DNA of 64,000 bases from Bradyrhizobium ottawaense (GCF_002278135.3 NZ_CP029425.2:4750001-4814000); one strand, 5' to 3'; counted from the stretch's first letter, positions 9,431-17,654 are shown. Numbers and translations are program-made. The notes: generated from the sequence alone by a model not told the origin.

Positions 9431-9552
9431 GGCGGCCGCCCGTATTAACCCCCCGTCCACCATCCGGCGGCCCGCACCGCCGGTAACCATCGCAATTAAC
9501 AGACCCTCAACGCACCCCCGACAAATCTATCAATGTTTCTGGAGATTTCGCC

Positions 9553-9663
9553 GTGGATCTGTTGGTTTTCGAGTTCCTGGGATTGGCGTTGGTCGCCATG
9601 TGCGTGGTCGTGGTGGCGTTGCCCTGTGCCCGCAAATCCTCGCACCGGGTCCGCTACGAATAG
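9553..9663 (+). CDS. Possible 36-residue membrane micropeptide
   Basis: A GTG at 9553, preceded by GGAGA at a suitable distance, opens a 36-codon frame ending in TAG. The peptide has an acidic start (VDLLVFEF), one hydrophobic helix (LGLALVAMCVVVVALP) and a basic tail (RKSSHRVRYE), the layout of a single-pass small membrane protein. I recognise no family. The GTG start and short length leave it uncertain. Confidence 0.4.
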   Translation: MDLLVFEFLGLALVAMCVVVVALPCARKSSHRVRYE

Positions 9664-9779
9664 GAATTTCGTCGGAAAAAGCGATTCCGGTCCAAATGCA
9701 AGGCTCGAATTCGCATCGAGCCCCTTGACATCACAGCGCTTTCGGCAGAACGGCTGATATCAAGTGTCATGGGCCGTTC

Positions 9780-10928
9780 ATGGATTTGATTACCACCACC
9801 GCTGACCTCGCGGCTGCCTGCAGCCGGCTGGCCAAGCACCCCGTCATTACCGTCGATACCGAGTTCCTGCGCGAGACCACCTACTACCCGCTGCTATGCG
9901 TGGTGCAGATGGCCAGCGCCGAGGAAGCCGTCGTCGTCGATACCCTGGCCGAGGGGATCGACCTCAAGCCGTTCTTCGAGCTGATGGCCAACGAGGCCGT
10001 GCTGAAGGTCTTCCACGCCGCCCGTCAGGACATCGAGATCATCTGGCACCAGGCCAACATCATCCCGCATCCGGTGTTCGACACCCAGGTTGCCGCGATG
10101 GTGCTGGGGTACGGCGACAGCATCGCCTACGACGCGCTGGTCGAGAAAGTCACCGGCCACCGCCCCGACAAGACCCACCGCTTCACCGACTGGTCGCGCC
10201 GGCCGCTGACCAAGGAGCAGATGCATTACGCCGTGTCCGACGTCACGCATTTGCGCGACGTGTTCGCAGCGCTCGATGCCGACCTCAAGAAGCGCCGCCG
10301 CAGCGAATGGGTCTCCATCGAGATGGAGGTCCTGACCTCGCCCCGGACCTACGACTTCCACCCCGAGCGCGCCTGGGAGCGGCTGAAGACGCGCGTGCGC
10401 AAGCCGAAGGATCTCGCGGTCCTGATGGAGGTCGCCGCCTGGCGCGAGCAGGAAGCGCAGAGCCGCGACGTGCCGCGCGGCCGCGTGCTGCGCGACGAGG
10501 CCATCAGCGATATCGCGACCCACGCGCCGAACACGCTGGAGAAGCTCGCCCATCTGCGCTCGGTGCCGAAGGGTTTTGAGAAATCCAAATGGGGCGCGGA
10601 CATCGTCGCCGCGGTCGAGCGCGGGCTGGCACGGGATTTTTCGACGTTGCCGAAGCTGGAGAAGCCGCGCAACAACAACAATGGCGCCGCCATCGTCGAG
10701 CTCTTGAAGGTGCTGCTGCGCATGACCGCGGAGCGGCATGCGGTCGCCAGCAAGGTGATCGCCACCGTCGACGATCTCGAAGAGATCGCAGCCGACGACG
10801 AAGCCGACGTCCCCGCCTTGCGCGGCTGGCGCCGCGAGCTGTTCGGCGATGCCGCCTTGAAGCTCAAGCGCGGCGAGTTGGCGCTGGCGATCGAGAAGGG
10901 CCGCGTGATCGGGGTGCAGCGGGCGTAA
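9780..10928 (+). CDS. rnd: Ribonuclease D
   Basis: This is a 3'-5' exoribonuclease for tRNA 3'-end trimming, 382 residues, the usual length. The DEDDy residues are visible as VDTEF with Asp26 and Glu28 (Exo I), HAARQDIE (Exo II) and YAVSDVTHL (Exo III, with Tyr and Asp). HRDC domains follow from about residue 215, for example [12 protein letters not shown]. The ATG at 9780 begins the conserved N-terminus. It is monocistronic, and a repeat follows its stop. Confidence 0.96.
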   Translation: MDLITTTADLAAACSRLAKHPVITVDTEFLRETTYYPLLCVVQMASAEEAVVVDTLAEGIDLKPFFELMANEAVLKVFHAARQDIEIIWHQANIIPHPVFDTQVAAMVLGYGDSIAYDALVEKVTGHRPDKTHRFTDWSRRPLTKEQMHYAVSDVTHLRDVFAALDADLKKRRRSEWVSIEMEVLTSPRTYDFHPERAWERLKTRVRKPKDLAVLMEVAAWREQEAQSRDVPRGRVLRDEAISDIATHAPNTLEKLAHLRSVPKGFEKSKWGADIVAAVERGLARDFSTLPKLEKPRNNNNGAAIVELLKVLLRMTAERHAVASKVIATVDDLEEIAADDEADVPALRGWRRELFGDAALKLKRGELALAIEKGRVIGVQRA

Positions 10929-10964
10929 GGCTGCCGCCAGCTATCAACGCGGCATAATTCAGAC

Positions 10965-11122
10965 CGTCATCCCCGCGCAACGGCGAAGCCGTTGTCTGCA
11001 AAGGCGTGCGATGCAAAGCATCGCACGGGGATCCTCGAAGGATGAGCGGCCACACTGCGAGCCAGCCGGGCCGTCGCCCTTCGAGGGCCGCTGAAGAAGC
11101 CGCCACCTCAGGGTGACGGTGT
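10965..11122. repeat. Dispersed intergenic repeat with inverted ends
   Basis: The element begins ACCGTCATCCCCGCGC and ends CAGGGTGACGGTG, so ACCGTCA and TGACGGT form terminal inverted repeats. The inside holds CGAAGCCGTTG and the small palindrome TGCGATGCAAAGCATCGCA. It looks like a dispersed palindromic element of the type common between Bradyrhizobium genes. It lies between rnd and the end of the aminotransferase gene. Confidence 0.55.
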
Positions 11123-11146
11123 TAGATTGAGCGCCCAGACAAGAGC

Positions 11147-12529
11147 CTACGCCGGCGTCAGCTTCGCCACTTCCGCCTTCATGTCATTCAGCACGCCCGA
11201 AATGGCGGCGACGAGGTCGTCGATCTGCGCCTTGGTGACGATCAGCGGCGGGCAGATGGCGATGGCGTCCAGCATGTTGCGCGAGATCACGCCGCGCTCC
11301 TGGAGCATGCGGCTGGCGATGCCGCCGACGGCGCCCGGTGTCGCCGCTGCGGTCTTGCGCCCTTTGTCGAGCACGAGCTCGATCGCCGCGATCATGCCGA
11401 CGCCGCGAACCTCGCCGACCAGCGGATGGCTGGTGAGCTCGCGCAGTCTGCCCTGCATGTAGGCGCCGAGCTCGGCGGCATGGGCGACCAGGCCGCGCTC
11501 CTCGATGATCTTGAGGTTTTCCAGCGCAACCGCCGATCCGACCGGATGACCGCCCGCGGTGAAGCCGTGGCCGAGCACGCCGATCTTGTTGCTCTCGTCC
11601 GCGATCGGCTCGAACATGCGATCGTTCATGATGATGGCCGAGAACGGGAAATAGCTCGAGGTAATCTGCTTGGAAACCACGAGCACGTCAGGCTTGATGC
11701 CGTAGGTCTCGCAGCCGAACATCTTGCCGGTCCGGCCGAAGCCGCAGATCACCTCGTCGGCGACGAGCAGGATGTCGTACTTGTTCAGGACCGCCTGGAT
11801 CTTGTCCCAATAGGTCGCCGGCGGCACGATGACGCCGCCCGCGCCCATCACCGGCTCGCCGAAGAACGCCGCGATCGTATCGGGACCCTCCTTCTGGATC
11901 AGCGCGTCGAGCTCCTCGGCCCGGCGCGTCGCAAACGCTTCCTCGGTCTCGCCGGGGGCGCCGTCCTTGTAGAAATGCGGCGAGCCCGTGTGCAGGATGT
12001 TCGGCAGCGGCAGATCGAACGAGCGGTGGTTGTTCGGCAGGCCGGTGAGGCTCGCCGAGGCAATGGTGACGCCGTGATAGGCGCGCATCCGGCTGATCAC
12101 CTTCTTGCGCTGGGGCTGGCCGAGCGCGTTGGAGCGATAGGCGATCAGCTTGAGGACGGTGTCGTTGGCTTCCGAGCCGGAATTGGTGAAGAATACCTTG
12201 CTCATCGGCACAGGCGCGAGCGCGACCAGTTTCTCGGCAAGGTCGATCGAGGGCCCGTGCGATTTGGCGGAGAACGTGTGATAGAACGGCAGCGCCAGCA
12301 TCTGCTTGTGTGCAGCCTCGACCAGCCGCCTCTCGTTGAAGCCGAGCCCGACGCTCCACAGGCCGGCCATCGCCTCGAAATAGCGCTTGCCCGACGCATC
12401 GAAGACGTAGGGACCCTCGCCGCGCTCGATCACCAGGGGACCGGCCTGCTGATGGGTGCGCGCATTGGTGTAGGGATGGAGCTGATAGGCCACATCCCGG
12501 GCCTCTTGCGAATTGGGCAGCATGGACAT
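11147..12529 (-). CDS. Class III aminotransferase (omega-amino acid:pyruvate type)
   Basis: This is a 460-residue PLP-dependent transaminase of the usual class III length. SGSEAND at 117-123 binds the phosphate of PLP, YHG at 151-153 stacks on the ring, the metal-like Asp is in ADEV at 257-260, and Lys287 (VVSKQIT) forms the Schiff base. Close relatives transfer amino groups from GABA, beta-alanine, putrescine or aromatic amines to pyruvate. The donor cannot be read from the sequence. It stands alone, with a tandem repeat and a small gene upstream. An alternative start two codons in is possible. Confidence 0.93.
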   Translation of the reverse strand: MSMLPNSQEARDVAYQLHPYTNARTHQQAGPLVIERGEGPYVFDASGKRYFEAMAGLWSVGLGFNERRLVEAAHKQMLALPFYHTFSAKSHGPSIDLAEKLVALAPVPMSKVFFTNSGSEANDTVLKLIAYRSNALGQPQRKKVISRMRAYHGVTIASASLTGLPNNHRSFDLPLPNILHTGSPHFYKDGAPGETEEAFATRRAEELDALIQKEGPDTIAAFFGEPVMGAGGVIVPPATYWDKIQAVLNKYDILLVADEVICGFGRTGKMFGCETYGIKPDVLVVSKQITSSYFPFSAIIMNDRMFEPIADESNKIGVLGHGFTAGGHPVGSAVALENLKIIEERGLVAHAAELGAYMQGRLRELTSHPLVGEVRGVGMIAAIELVLDKGRKTAAATPGAVGGIASRMLQERGVISRNMLDAIAICPPLIVTKAQIDDLVAAISGVLNDMKAEVAKLTPA

Positions 12530-12671
12530 TTGCGAGGATCCTTGAAAGCGTCACGTCGCAGGCACAGCCGGCGTCATCACTCGATGATCAAGTACCTTGG
12601 CTATTGCGACAGCGCAGAACTTGCAACGCCAATTCGTCGGCAGCAAGCGCTCAGCAGCGATGCACAAAGAT

Positions 12672-12761
12672 GCACGCGAAAAAGCTGCACGTGACATTGC
12701 CGCACGTGACAAAGCCGCACGTGACAAATCCGCTCATGACGAAGCAACACGTGGAGCAGCT
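12672..12761. repeat. 15-bp tandem repeat, about six units
   Basis: Units beginning at 12672, 12687, 12702, 12717, 12732 and 12747 follow the pattern GCACGTGACAAAGCC. The second to fourth are nearly identical and the outer ones are degraded. Each good unit contains the palindrome CACGTG. Because the unit is a multiple of three, all frames stay open through it, but no convincing protein results. It lies in the leader between the small gene 12763-12933 and the aminotransferase gene. Confidence 0.85.
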
Positions 12762-12762
12762 C

Positions 12763-12933
12763 TCATGCCGCGTCGTCGTCATGCCCGTCGTCAGTGCCGG
12801 CGGCGGCTTCCCTCACCTCCACCAGCGCCATCGAGAGCAGATAGACCGTCGTCGGCAAACCCAGCCCGCGCGCCCTCTCGGCCGCACGCGACAGATCGCT
12901 CGCCAGCTCCTTGAGCTCGTCTCCCCGTGACAA
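12763..12933 (-). CDS. Small hypothetical protein, TTG start
   Basis: This frame encodes 56 residues. The TTG at 12933 is preceded by GGTGAGAG, and an in-frame TAG upstream leaves no other start codon. The peptide is a predicted amphipathic helix (DELKELASDLSRAAERARGL), then a hydrophobic stretch (TTVYLLSMALVEV) and an acidic His/Asp-rich tail (GTDDGHDDDAA). This composition is protein-like rather than random. It reads in the same direction as the acyltransferase island upstream and may be its last gene. Function unknown. Confidence 0.6.
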   Translation of the reverse strand: MSRGDELKELASDLSRAAERARGLGLPTTVYLLSMALVEVREAAAGTDDGHDDDAA

Positions 12934-12963
12934 TCTCTCACCCCATCCGCCGGTCGCGGCCGC

Positions 12964-13527
12964 CTACACCGCAACGGCGCCGCTGGTTCTGATCAGTTCG
13001 GCGCTGGACTGGATTGTAGCAAAATTCCCGATGACATTCACTACCGCATGCTTATAGGCGGCGGCATCGCCCGTACCCGGCTGCCGGCAAGCCGCGGCGT
13101 CAGCGACGACCTGGTAGCGATGGCTGCGGTGAAACCCATCAACGGCGGTGGCCAGGATGGTCTCGTCCAGGGAAAAACCGATCAGAATGCAGCGCACAGT
13201 GCGGATATTGGACATGTAGTCCACAAACCGCGACGAGCTGTAGGCCGACGGCAGCGGATGGTCGAACGTCATTTCTCCCGGCCGCGGCTTGGTCTCCGCG
13301 ATCCAATCGGTCAGCCTCGATGCCGGATTGAACCACGCCGCCTGTGCGATGCGCTTCAGATGCATCACCGGCCAGAGATTGCCCCGCCACAAGGTCAGGA
13401 GTTCCAGGCAGCGCGCAGTGACGGCGTCGCCGTCGAGGACGACGTGGCGGCGCCCAGGGGTCAGATATTCGACCTGGAGATCCGCGCAGACCAGGATCGG
13501 CGGATCTTCGTGAATGGAAGCCAGCAT
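12964..13527 (-). CDS. Isochorismatase-fold protein lacking the catalytic Cys (probable pseudoenzyme)
   Basis: This 187-residue protein matches the cysteine-hydrolase (isochorismatase-like) fold. The Asp of the triad is present as Asp16 in LVCADLQVEYL, and the ending pattern ILATAVDGFHRSHRYQVVADA matches the family. The nucleophile position, in the usual Gly-x-x-Thr-x-x-Cys motif, is Thr123 (GFSLDET), and the Lys before SAF appears replaced (FDHPLPSAY). Two of three triad residues therefore look lost. It is the third gene of an apparent operon with two acyltransferase genes. A binding or regulatory role is possible. The family call is firm; loss of activity is inferred. Confidence 0.8.
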   Translation of the reverse strand: MLASIHEDPPILVCADLQVEYLTPGRRHVVLDGDAVTARCLELLTLWRGNLWPVMHLKRIAQAAWFNPASRLTDWIAETKPRPGEMTFDHPLPSAYSSSRFVDYMSNIRTVRCILIGFSLDETILATAVDGFHRSHRYQVVADAAACRQPGTGDAAAYKHAVVNVIGNFATIQSSAELIRTSGAVAV

Positions 13528-13552
13528 TGTCTTGCGCAGAGCTGCACCAGTT

Positions 13553-14173
13553 TCAACGGTCGGCGAGCGCGAGATCCCGCAGCGGTGAGGTCACCGCCCG
13601 CCCCGCCGAAGCGTCGAGCACGCCCGGCCGGTCCCAATCGCCTTCGGGGCGGATGATCACGTAGGGATCGCTGTCCAGCGTGATCGCGTCCGGTCCCGGC
13701 TCGATCTCCAGCAGCATTTCCGTGTAGGAAAAATCCGAGAACGTGACCTTGCGATTGTGGCCGAGCGGCTTGGCGCCGAAATGGGCCCAGAAATCGACCA
13801 GCCTGTCCTGCGCCTGGCCGTAGATCTTGCGAAAACCCTTGCGCTTCACATAGTCGACGCTGGCCTGCACCAGCTTGAACGAGACGCGCGAGCGCCGGTA
13901 TTGGTGGCGGACCGCGAGCCGCTCCACCTTGGCGAAATCGCCGAAGAAGCGCACCCGCAGGCAGCCTGCGGGCTCGTTGCCGACGAAGCCGATGAAATGG
14001 GCCGCGACCATGTCGTTGCCGTCGAACTCCTCCTCGAACGGACAATCCTGCTCGGCGAGATAGACCGCCGAGCGAATGGCAGTGACCAGCATGAGATCGC
14101 TTGGATCGCGCGCAAGGCGGATGGTGATGGCGCGGGAACAGGGCTTGGCGACGGGAATCCTAGTACCGTGCAT
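13553..14173 (-). CDS. GNAT-like N-acyltransferase
   Basis: This protein has 206 residues from the ATG at 14173, which has AAGGAG eight bases upstream. A longer frame to 14281 would add a Ser/Arg-rich stretch with no family look. The core VERLAVRHQYRRSRVSFKLVQASVDYVKRKG resembles the GNAT acyl-CoA-binding motif A, and DRLVDFWAHFGAKPLG the C-terminal half. The front (FEEEFDGNDMVAAHFIGFVGNEPAGCLRVRFF) resembles acyl-homoserine-lactone-synthase-like or N-acyl amino acid synthase folds. Its first codons overlap the end of the next upstream gene, so the two are coupled. The acyl donor and acceptor are unknown. Confidence 0.8.
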   Translation of the reverse strand: MHGTRIPVAKPCSRAITIRLARDPSDLMLVTAIRSAVYLAEQDCPFEEEFDGNDMVAAHFIGFVGNEPAGCLRVRFFGDFAKVERLAVRHQYRRSRVSFKLVQASVDYVKRKGFRKIYGQAQDRLVDFWAHFGAKPLGHNRKVTFSDFSYTEMLLEIEPGPDAITLDSDPYVIIRPEGDWDRPGVLDASAGRAVTSPLRDLALADR

Positions 14174-14777
14174 CTGCAAAACTCCTTGCTTGGATGATCG
14201 CGCCTGGCATCCGCATCGGCTGCCGATGCCAGGGCCGCTCGTAGCACCAGAGGTCGGGCTGGAAGCTCGGGACCGGCGCAAAGCCGGTCGCCTTCATGAT
14301 GTCGCGTCCGGCCACCGTTGACGGCTGCGCATAGCAATCGGCGCTGCGAAACCTTAGCTGTCGCAGATGTGCTGCAGCCTTGCCGAGACCGGCGATACCG
14401 CGTCCCGTCGCCGCGATCGCCCAGATGTAGATGGCAGCGACCTCTTCGTTCGCGGAAGCGAGATAGCGCGTCTCGGGCGCGGCGAGGCAGATCTCGTCGA
14501 GCAGCAGCGCATCGTGCCCGCGGTCATTGAGAAACAGGAAAGCCATGCCGCCGACGAGATCGCCTTTTCGGCGGAACGTCAGGATGCTCTGGGGATCGAA
14601 CGTGAAGTAATGCGCAAGTTCGGCTGTCCCGATCCGCACGCCCGGCACCAGCCGGTGCGCCATCTGCGAAAGCGGTGCAATTTCGGACAATTGCGCGCAG
14701 CGGACATCCACATCCGAGCTCAGCGGCAAGGCATCGAAATCATGCCTTGCGGCAAACGAGCCCCTTTCCATAGCCAT
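14160..14777 (-). CDS. GNAT-like acyltransferase-fold protein, first gene of the island
   Basis: This 205-residue protein has a GNAT-like layout. VRCAQLSEIAPLSQMAHRLVPGV forms the start, TFRRKGDLVGGMAFLFLNDRG a central hairpin, EEVAAIYIWAIAATGRGIAG sits where the acyl-CoA loop would be, and MKATGFAPVP ends the fold. The canonical Arg/Gln-x-x-Gly-x-Gly/Ala loop is weak. Its stop overlaps the start region of the second acyltransferase by 14 bases. It is divergent from the LysR gene with about 70 bases between starts. It may be a toxin-like acetyltransferase or a biosynthetic enzyme. Confidence 0.7.
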   Translation of the reverse strand: MAMERGSFAARHDFDALPLSSDVDVRCAQLSEIAPLSQMAHRLVPGVRIGTAELAHYFTFDPQSILTFRRKGDLVGGMAFLFLNDRGHDALLLDEICLAAPETRYLASANEEVAAIYIWAIAATGRGIAGLGKAAAHLRQLRFRSADCYAQPSTVAGRDIMKATGFAPVPSFQPDLWCYERPWHRQPMRMPGAIIQARSFADARY

Positions 14778-14847
14778 ATCGCGCCTCTATCGTCCGGGCT
14801 TTCGTGCCCCGCTATGCCGACGAGCTTAGCGGCTGGGGATCAGGAGT

Positions 14848-15888
14848 ATGCAGCAGTTATTGCACCGGGGTGCTGCTATGATGCAGCACCGTGAAGAAGC
14901 CCTGGGCGCGTCCTGGGACGATTTGAAACTGTTTTTAGCGTGCGCAAAATATAAAAGTTTTCGCAACGCCGCTGAGGAGCTCGGGCTCACCTCCACGACG
15001 CTGATGCGCCGGATCGACCGGCTCGAAGAGAGCATCGGCTGCAAGCTGTTCCTGCGCGACCAGAGCGGGCTCACGCTCAGCGATGAAGGCACCGCGATGA
15101 TCGCCGACGTTGCGCATATGGAGCGTCATGCCTTCAACGTCTTCCGGCGCGCCTCGCGGTCGTCGAACGACACCTCAGGCACAGTGCGCGTCGCGGTGAC
15201 GGAAGGCCCGGGCAATTTCTGGATCCTGCCGCGACTGATCGACTTCCAGAAGACCTACCGCAAGATCACCGTCGATCTGCGCTGCGCGATGGAGCAGGCC
15301 GACGTCGCACGGCTTGAATCGGACATCGCGATCCAGCTCGAGCCGCCGACCAATCCGGATCTGATCGTCGCCAAGCTCGGGCGTCTGCACATCTATCCCT
15401 TCGTCTCCAAGGAGTACGAAAATCTCTACGGCGTGCCGGCGACGCTGGCCGACCTGAGGAACCACCGCATCATCAAGCAGAGCGCGCCGCAGGTCGACGA
15501 CGGCGCCTACGCGCGCGTGCTCGGACTGAAGTCGCTCGAGGGCATCGTCGGGATCAAGACCAACTCCTCGGTCGGCGTGCTCTATGCCGTCGAGCGCGGC
15601 GCCGGCATCGGCTTCCTGCCGACGGTCTCGATCGCGCTCGGCGCGCCGCTGATCGCCGTCGATCTCGGCGTCAGCCACCACGCCGATCTCTGGCTCACCT
15701 ATCACCGGGAATTCCGCACCTCCGAGCGCCACAAGATCGTGGTCGACTGGCTGAAGAAGATCTTCGATGCCAAGACCTATCCCTGCTTCCGCGACGAGTT
15801 CATCCATCCGAACGCGCTGGTGCCGATGATGACGGCGGCGCGCGAGGGTTTTGGATTGACGGGATATGTCGCGGCGACGCCGACCTAG
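14848..15888 (+). CDS. LysR-family transcriptional regulator
   Basis: From the first ATG the protein has 346 residues. Later ATGs at 14878 and 14881 would give about 335 and would place the palindrome upstream of the gene. The helix-turn-helix lies near 23-80 (FLACAKYKSFRNAAEELGLTS, then LMRRIDRLEESIGCKLF), followed by the effector-binding domain (GTVRVAVTEGP onwards). It is divergent from the acyltransferase island and so probably controls it. The 3' end meets the autotransporter gene tail to tail with 10 bases between. The inducer is unknown. Confidence 0.92.
   Translation: MQQLLHRGAAMMQHREEALGASWDDLKLFLACAKYKSFRNAAEELGLTSTTLMRRIDRLEESIGCKLFLRDQSGLTLSDEGTAMIADVAHMERHAFNVFRRASRSSNDTSGTVRVAVTEGPGNFWILPRLIDFQKTYRKITVDLRCAMEQADVARLESDIAIQLEPPTNPDLIVAKLGRLHIYPFVSKEYENLYGVPATLADLRNHRIIKQSAPQVDDGAYARVLGLKSLEGIVGIKTNSSVGVLYAVERGAGIGFLPTVSIALGAPLIAVDLGVSHHADLWLTYHREFRTSERHKIVVDWLKKIFDAKTYPCFRDEFIHPNALVPMMTAAREGFGLTGYVAATPT
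14862..14890. promoter_or_regulatory. Nested palindromes at the LysR start region
   Basis: GGTGCTGC at 14869-14876 pairs with GCAGCACC at 14883-14890, and GCACC-GG-GGTGC at 14862-14873 is a second palindrome inside it. They span two possible LysR start codons (14878 and 14881) and lie between the divergent genes. A LysR binding site or a hairpin over the start is likely. Confidence 0.55.
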
Positions 15889-15898
15889 GAGGCTGCGC

Positions 15899-17092
15899 CT
15901 ACCAGCGATATTCGAACCCGACCGTGCCCTGGTGCGAGGTCAGCTCGTTGCGAAACTTGCCGTCGTAATTGACGTAGAGCCGCGCGACGCTGGTCAGGCT
16001 GAGCGAAGCCGAGGCACCGGCATCCACGCCGTAACGGCTCTCGCCGATGCCGGGAACGACGATGTTCTGGGCGCCGAGGCTGACCTGGACCGATCCCAGA
16101 TCCTGGTGGAAATTGTCGACGAACTTGCCGTAGCCGGACAGGTCCAGGATCTTCTGGTCGATGATGAAGTAGCGGCCGATCTCGGCCCCGATCATGATGC
16201 GTGCGCGTGAGAGCGCCGTCGAATCAACGTTGAGCGGGTCGAGGCCGCCGGCCTCCTGGAACGCCGCGCTGGTGGCGCGCACATATTCCAGTGCGCCCTT
16301 GGGCACGATGCGCATCTGGTCCTTGGTCCAGTAATAGCTGATCTCGGTCAGCGCGCCATCGACCGCGGCGCGATAGCCCGCGGTCGCAAGGCCAAGGCCG
16401 GTGTCGCGGCTGGAACGGACCTTGCCGAAACCGTGCACCACGGCAAAGGCCCAGGTCCATGGCCCCTTGTCGACCGAGCCGTTGAAGCCGATTTGCGTCA
16501 GGTCGAGCGTGGCCGACTGCAGCGCCAGCGGCACGTCGATGTCGGTGTGGCTCTGGTCGACCGAGAAGCCGAGATTGACGCCCGGGGCCACGCGCGCGCC
16601 GAAGCCTGCGACGCCGCCAACCGTCTTGCGCCTGTCGCCGACGAAGTCGCCTTGCGCATCGGTCCGGACTGAGATGCCGTAGCCCTCGAACCAGGTGCGG
16701 TAGCGCGGGTCTTCGGTGCTGGCGGACGCGCCGCCGCCACCGGGATTGGACCGGAACGCCCGGTCGAAACCGTTCGATGCCCGGTTGCCGAGCCGCTCCA
16801 GGAAATTCGAGCCGAGATCGAGCGCGGCGTTGCCGGCCGACGGGGACGGGATCGGGGTGGGCGACGGCGTGGGCGTCGGGGTCGGCGTAGGCGTCGGGCT
16901 TTGCGCGAAGACTGGCGACGTGGCCGACATCACGACGATCGCAAACGCCGTCGCGATCGCTGCCGCGACCCTGCGGACGCGGTCCAGCCCGATCGTCTGC
17001 CGTGTCCCGGAGGGCTGCGATGTGCAGCACATGACGACAAATCCCGAAGCAAATGGCGGCGCGCAAAAATGCAACACGCGCGGCGCACGCAT
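15899..17092 (-). CDS. Outer-membrane autotransporter-type beta-barrel protein
   Basis: This 397-residue secreted protein has a hydrophobic signal core near 41-64 (ending VFAQS), then a Thr-Pro/Ser-Pro repeat at about 66-83, a short linker, and a C-terminal domain of about 270 residues. That domain has alternating strands and ends in Tyr-Arg-Trp, the aromatic end that the BAM machine recognises. It matches an autotransporter barrel with almost no passenger. Start is uncertain: 17092 and 17032 (residue 21) both lack a clear ribosome site, and the signal core favours the later one. It is probably monocistronic. Function unknown. Confidence 0.78.
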   Translation of the reverse strand: MRAPRVLHFCAPPFASGFVVMCCTSQPSGTRQTIGLDRVRRVAAAIATAFAIVVMSATSPVFAQSPTPTPTPTPTPSPTPIPSPSAGNAALDLGSNFLERLGNRASNGFDRAFRSNPGGGGASASTEDPRYRTWFEGYGISVRTDAQGDFVGDRRKTVGGVAGFGARVAPGVNLGFSVDQSHTDIDVPLALQSATLDLTQIGFNGSVDKGPWTWAFAVVHGFGKVRSSRDTGLGLATAGYRAAVDGALTEISYYWTKDQMRIVPKGALEYVRATSAAFQEAGGLDPLNVDSTALSRARIMIGAEIGRYFIIDQKILDLSGYGKFVDNFHQDLGSVQVSLGAQNIVVPGIGESRYGVDAGASASLSLTSVARLYVNYDGKFRNELTSHQGTVGFEYRW

Positions 17093-17410
17093 GTCGCGAT
17101 TTGTGCCGAACTGCCACGGAGGGTCAACCGCTTAGCCCGCGGTGACCGAGGCTATTGCCCTCGATTGTGGTTCCGCGGCCACAGGTCGGAAATTGCAGAA
17201 CGGCACAATCCGCCCGTCTTGAAATTTACGCGCAGCTTGCTAACGGGCGATTTTCATGTTGCAATGTTGGACACAATCGGAATTGGCCGCTCTGCTGTGC
17301 GTTTCGCGACATTGAGATTCAAGACTCGAACAGACTCCCGGAAGCCCGTTTGTGGCGTGGCACGCGAAAAGCGGCCGCGTCTTTTTTATATCTAGTGGAG
17401 GAGACTAGCG

Positions 17411-17617
17411 ATGCCGCAAAAGGGCACCGTCAAATGGTTCAACCCGACCAAGGGCTATGGGTTCATCAAGCCGAACGGCAGCGACAAGGACGTGTTCGTC
17501 CACATCTCCGCCGTCGAGCGTGCCGGACTCTCGACCCTCAACGAGAACCAGGTGGTTGAATACGACCTCGTGGAGAACCGCGGCAAAGCATCCGCGGAGA
17601 ACCTCAAGGTCTCCTGA
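17411..17617 (+). CDS. Cold-shock-domain protein (CspA family)
   Basis: This 68-residue single cold-shock domain protein acts as an RNA chaperone or antiterminator. RNP-1 (KGYGFIKP near 14-21) and RNP-2 (DVFVHISAV near 27-35) are both present, and the start GTVKWFNPTKGYG is typical. GGAGGAG lies seven to twelve bases before the ATG, a strong ribosome site. The gene-free leader upstream is about 290 bases and AT-richer near the gene, as in other csp genes with long 5' UTRs. A terminator follows. Confidence 0.97.
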   Translation: MPQKGTVKWFNPTKGYGFIKPNGSDKDVFVHISAVERAGLSTLNENQVVEYDLVENRGKASAENLKVS

Positions 17618-17654
17618 TATCTCTCAAAGCTACGCGAGAGAGATCATGACGTTG

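Noticed and set aside
9723..9749. TTGACA near 9724 as a -35 box for rnd
   Set aside because: No suitable -10 box lies at 16-18 bases.
12597..12930. Plus-strand frames through the 15-bp repeat
   Set aside because: They consist mainly of repeat translation and Arg/Pro-rich tail; the minus-strand frame from 12933 looks better.
14160..14173. The 14-base overlap of the two acyltransferase genes as an error
   Set aside because: The second gene has a good ribosome site inside the first, which is normal for coupled genes.
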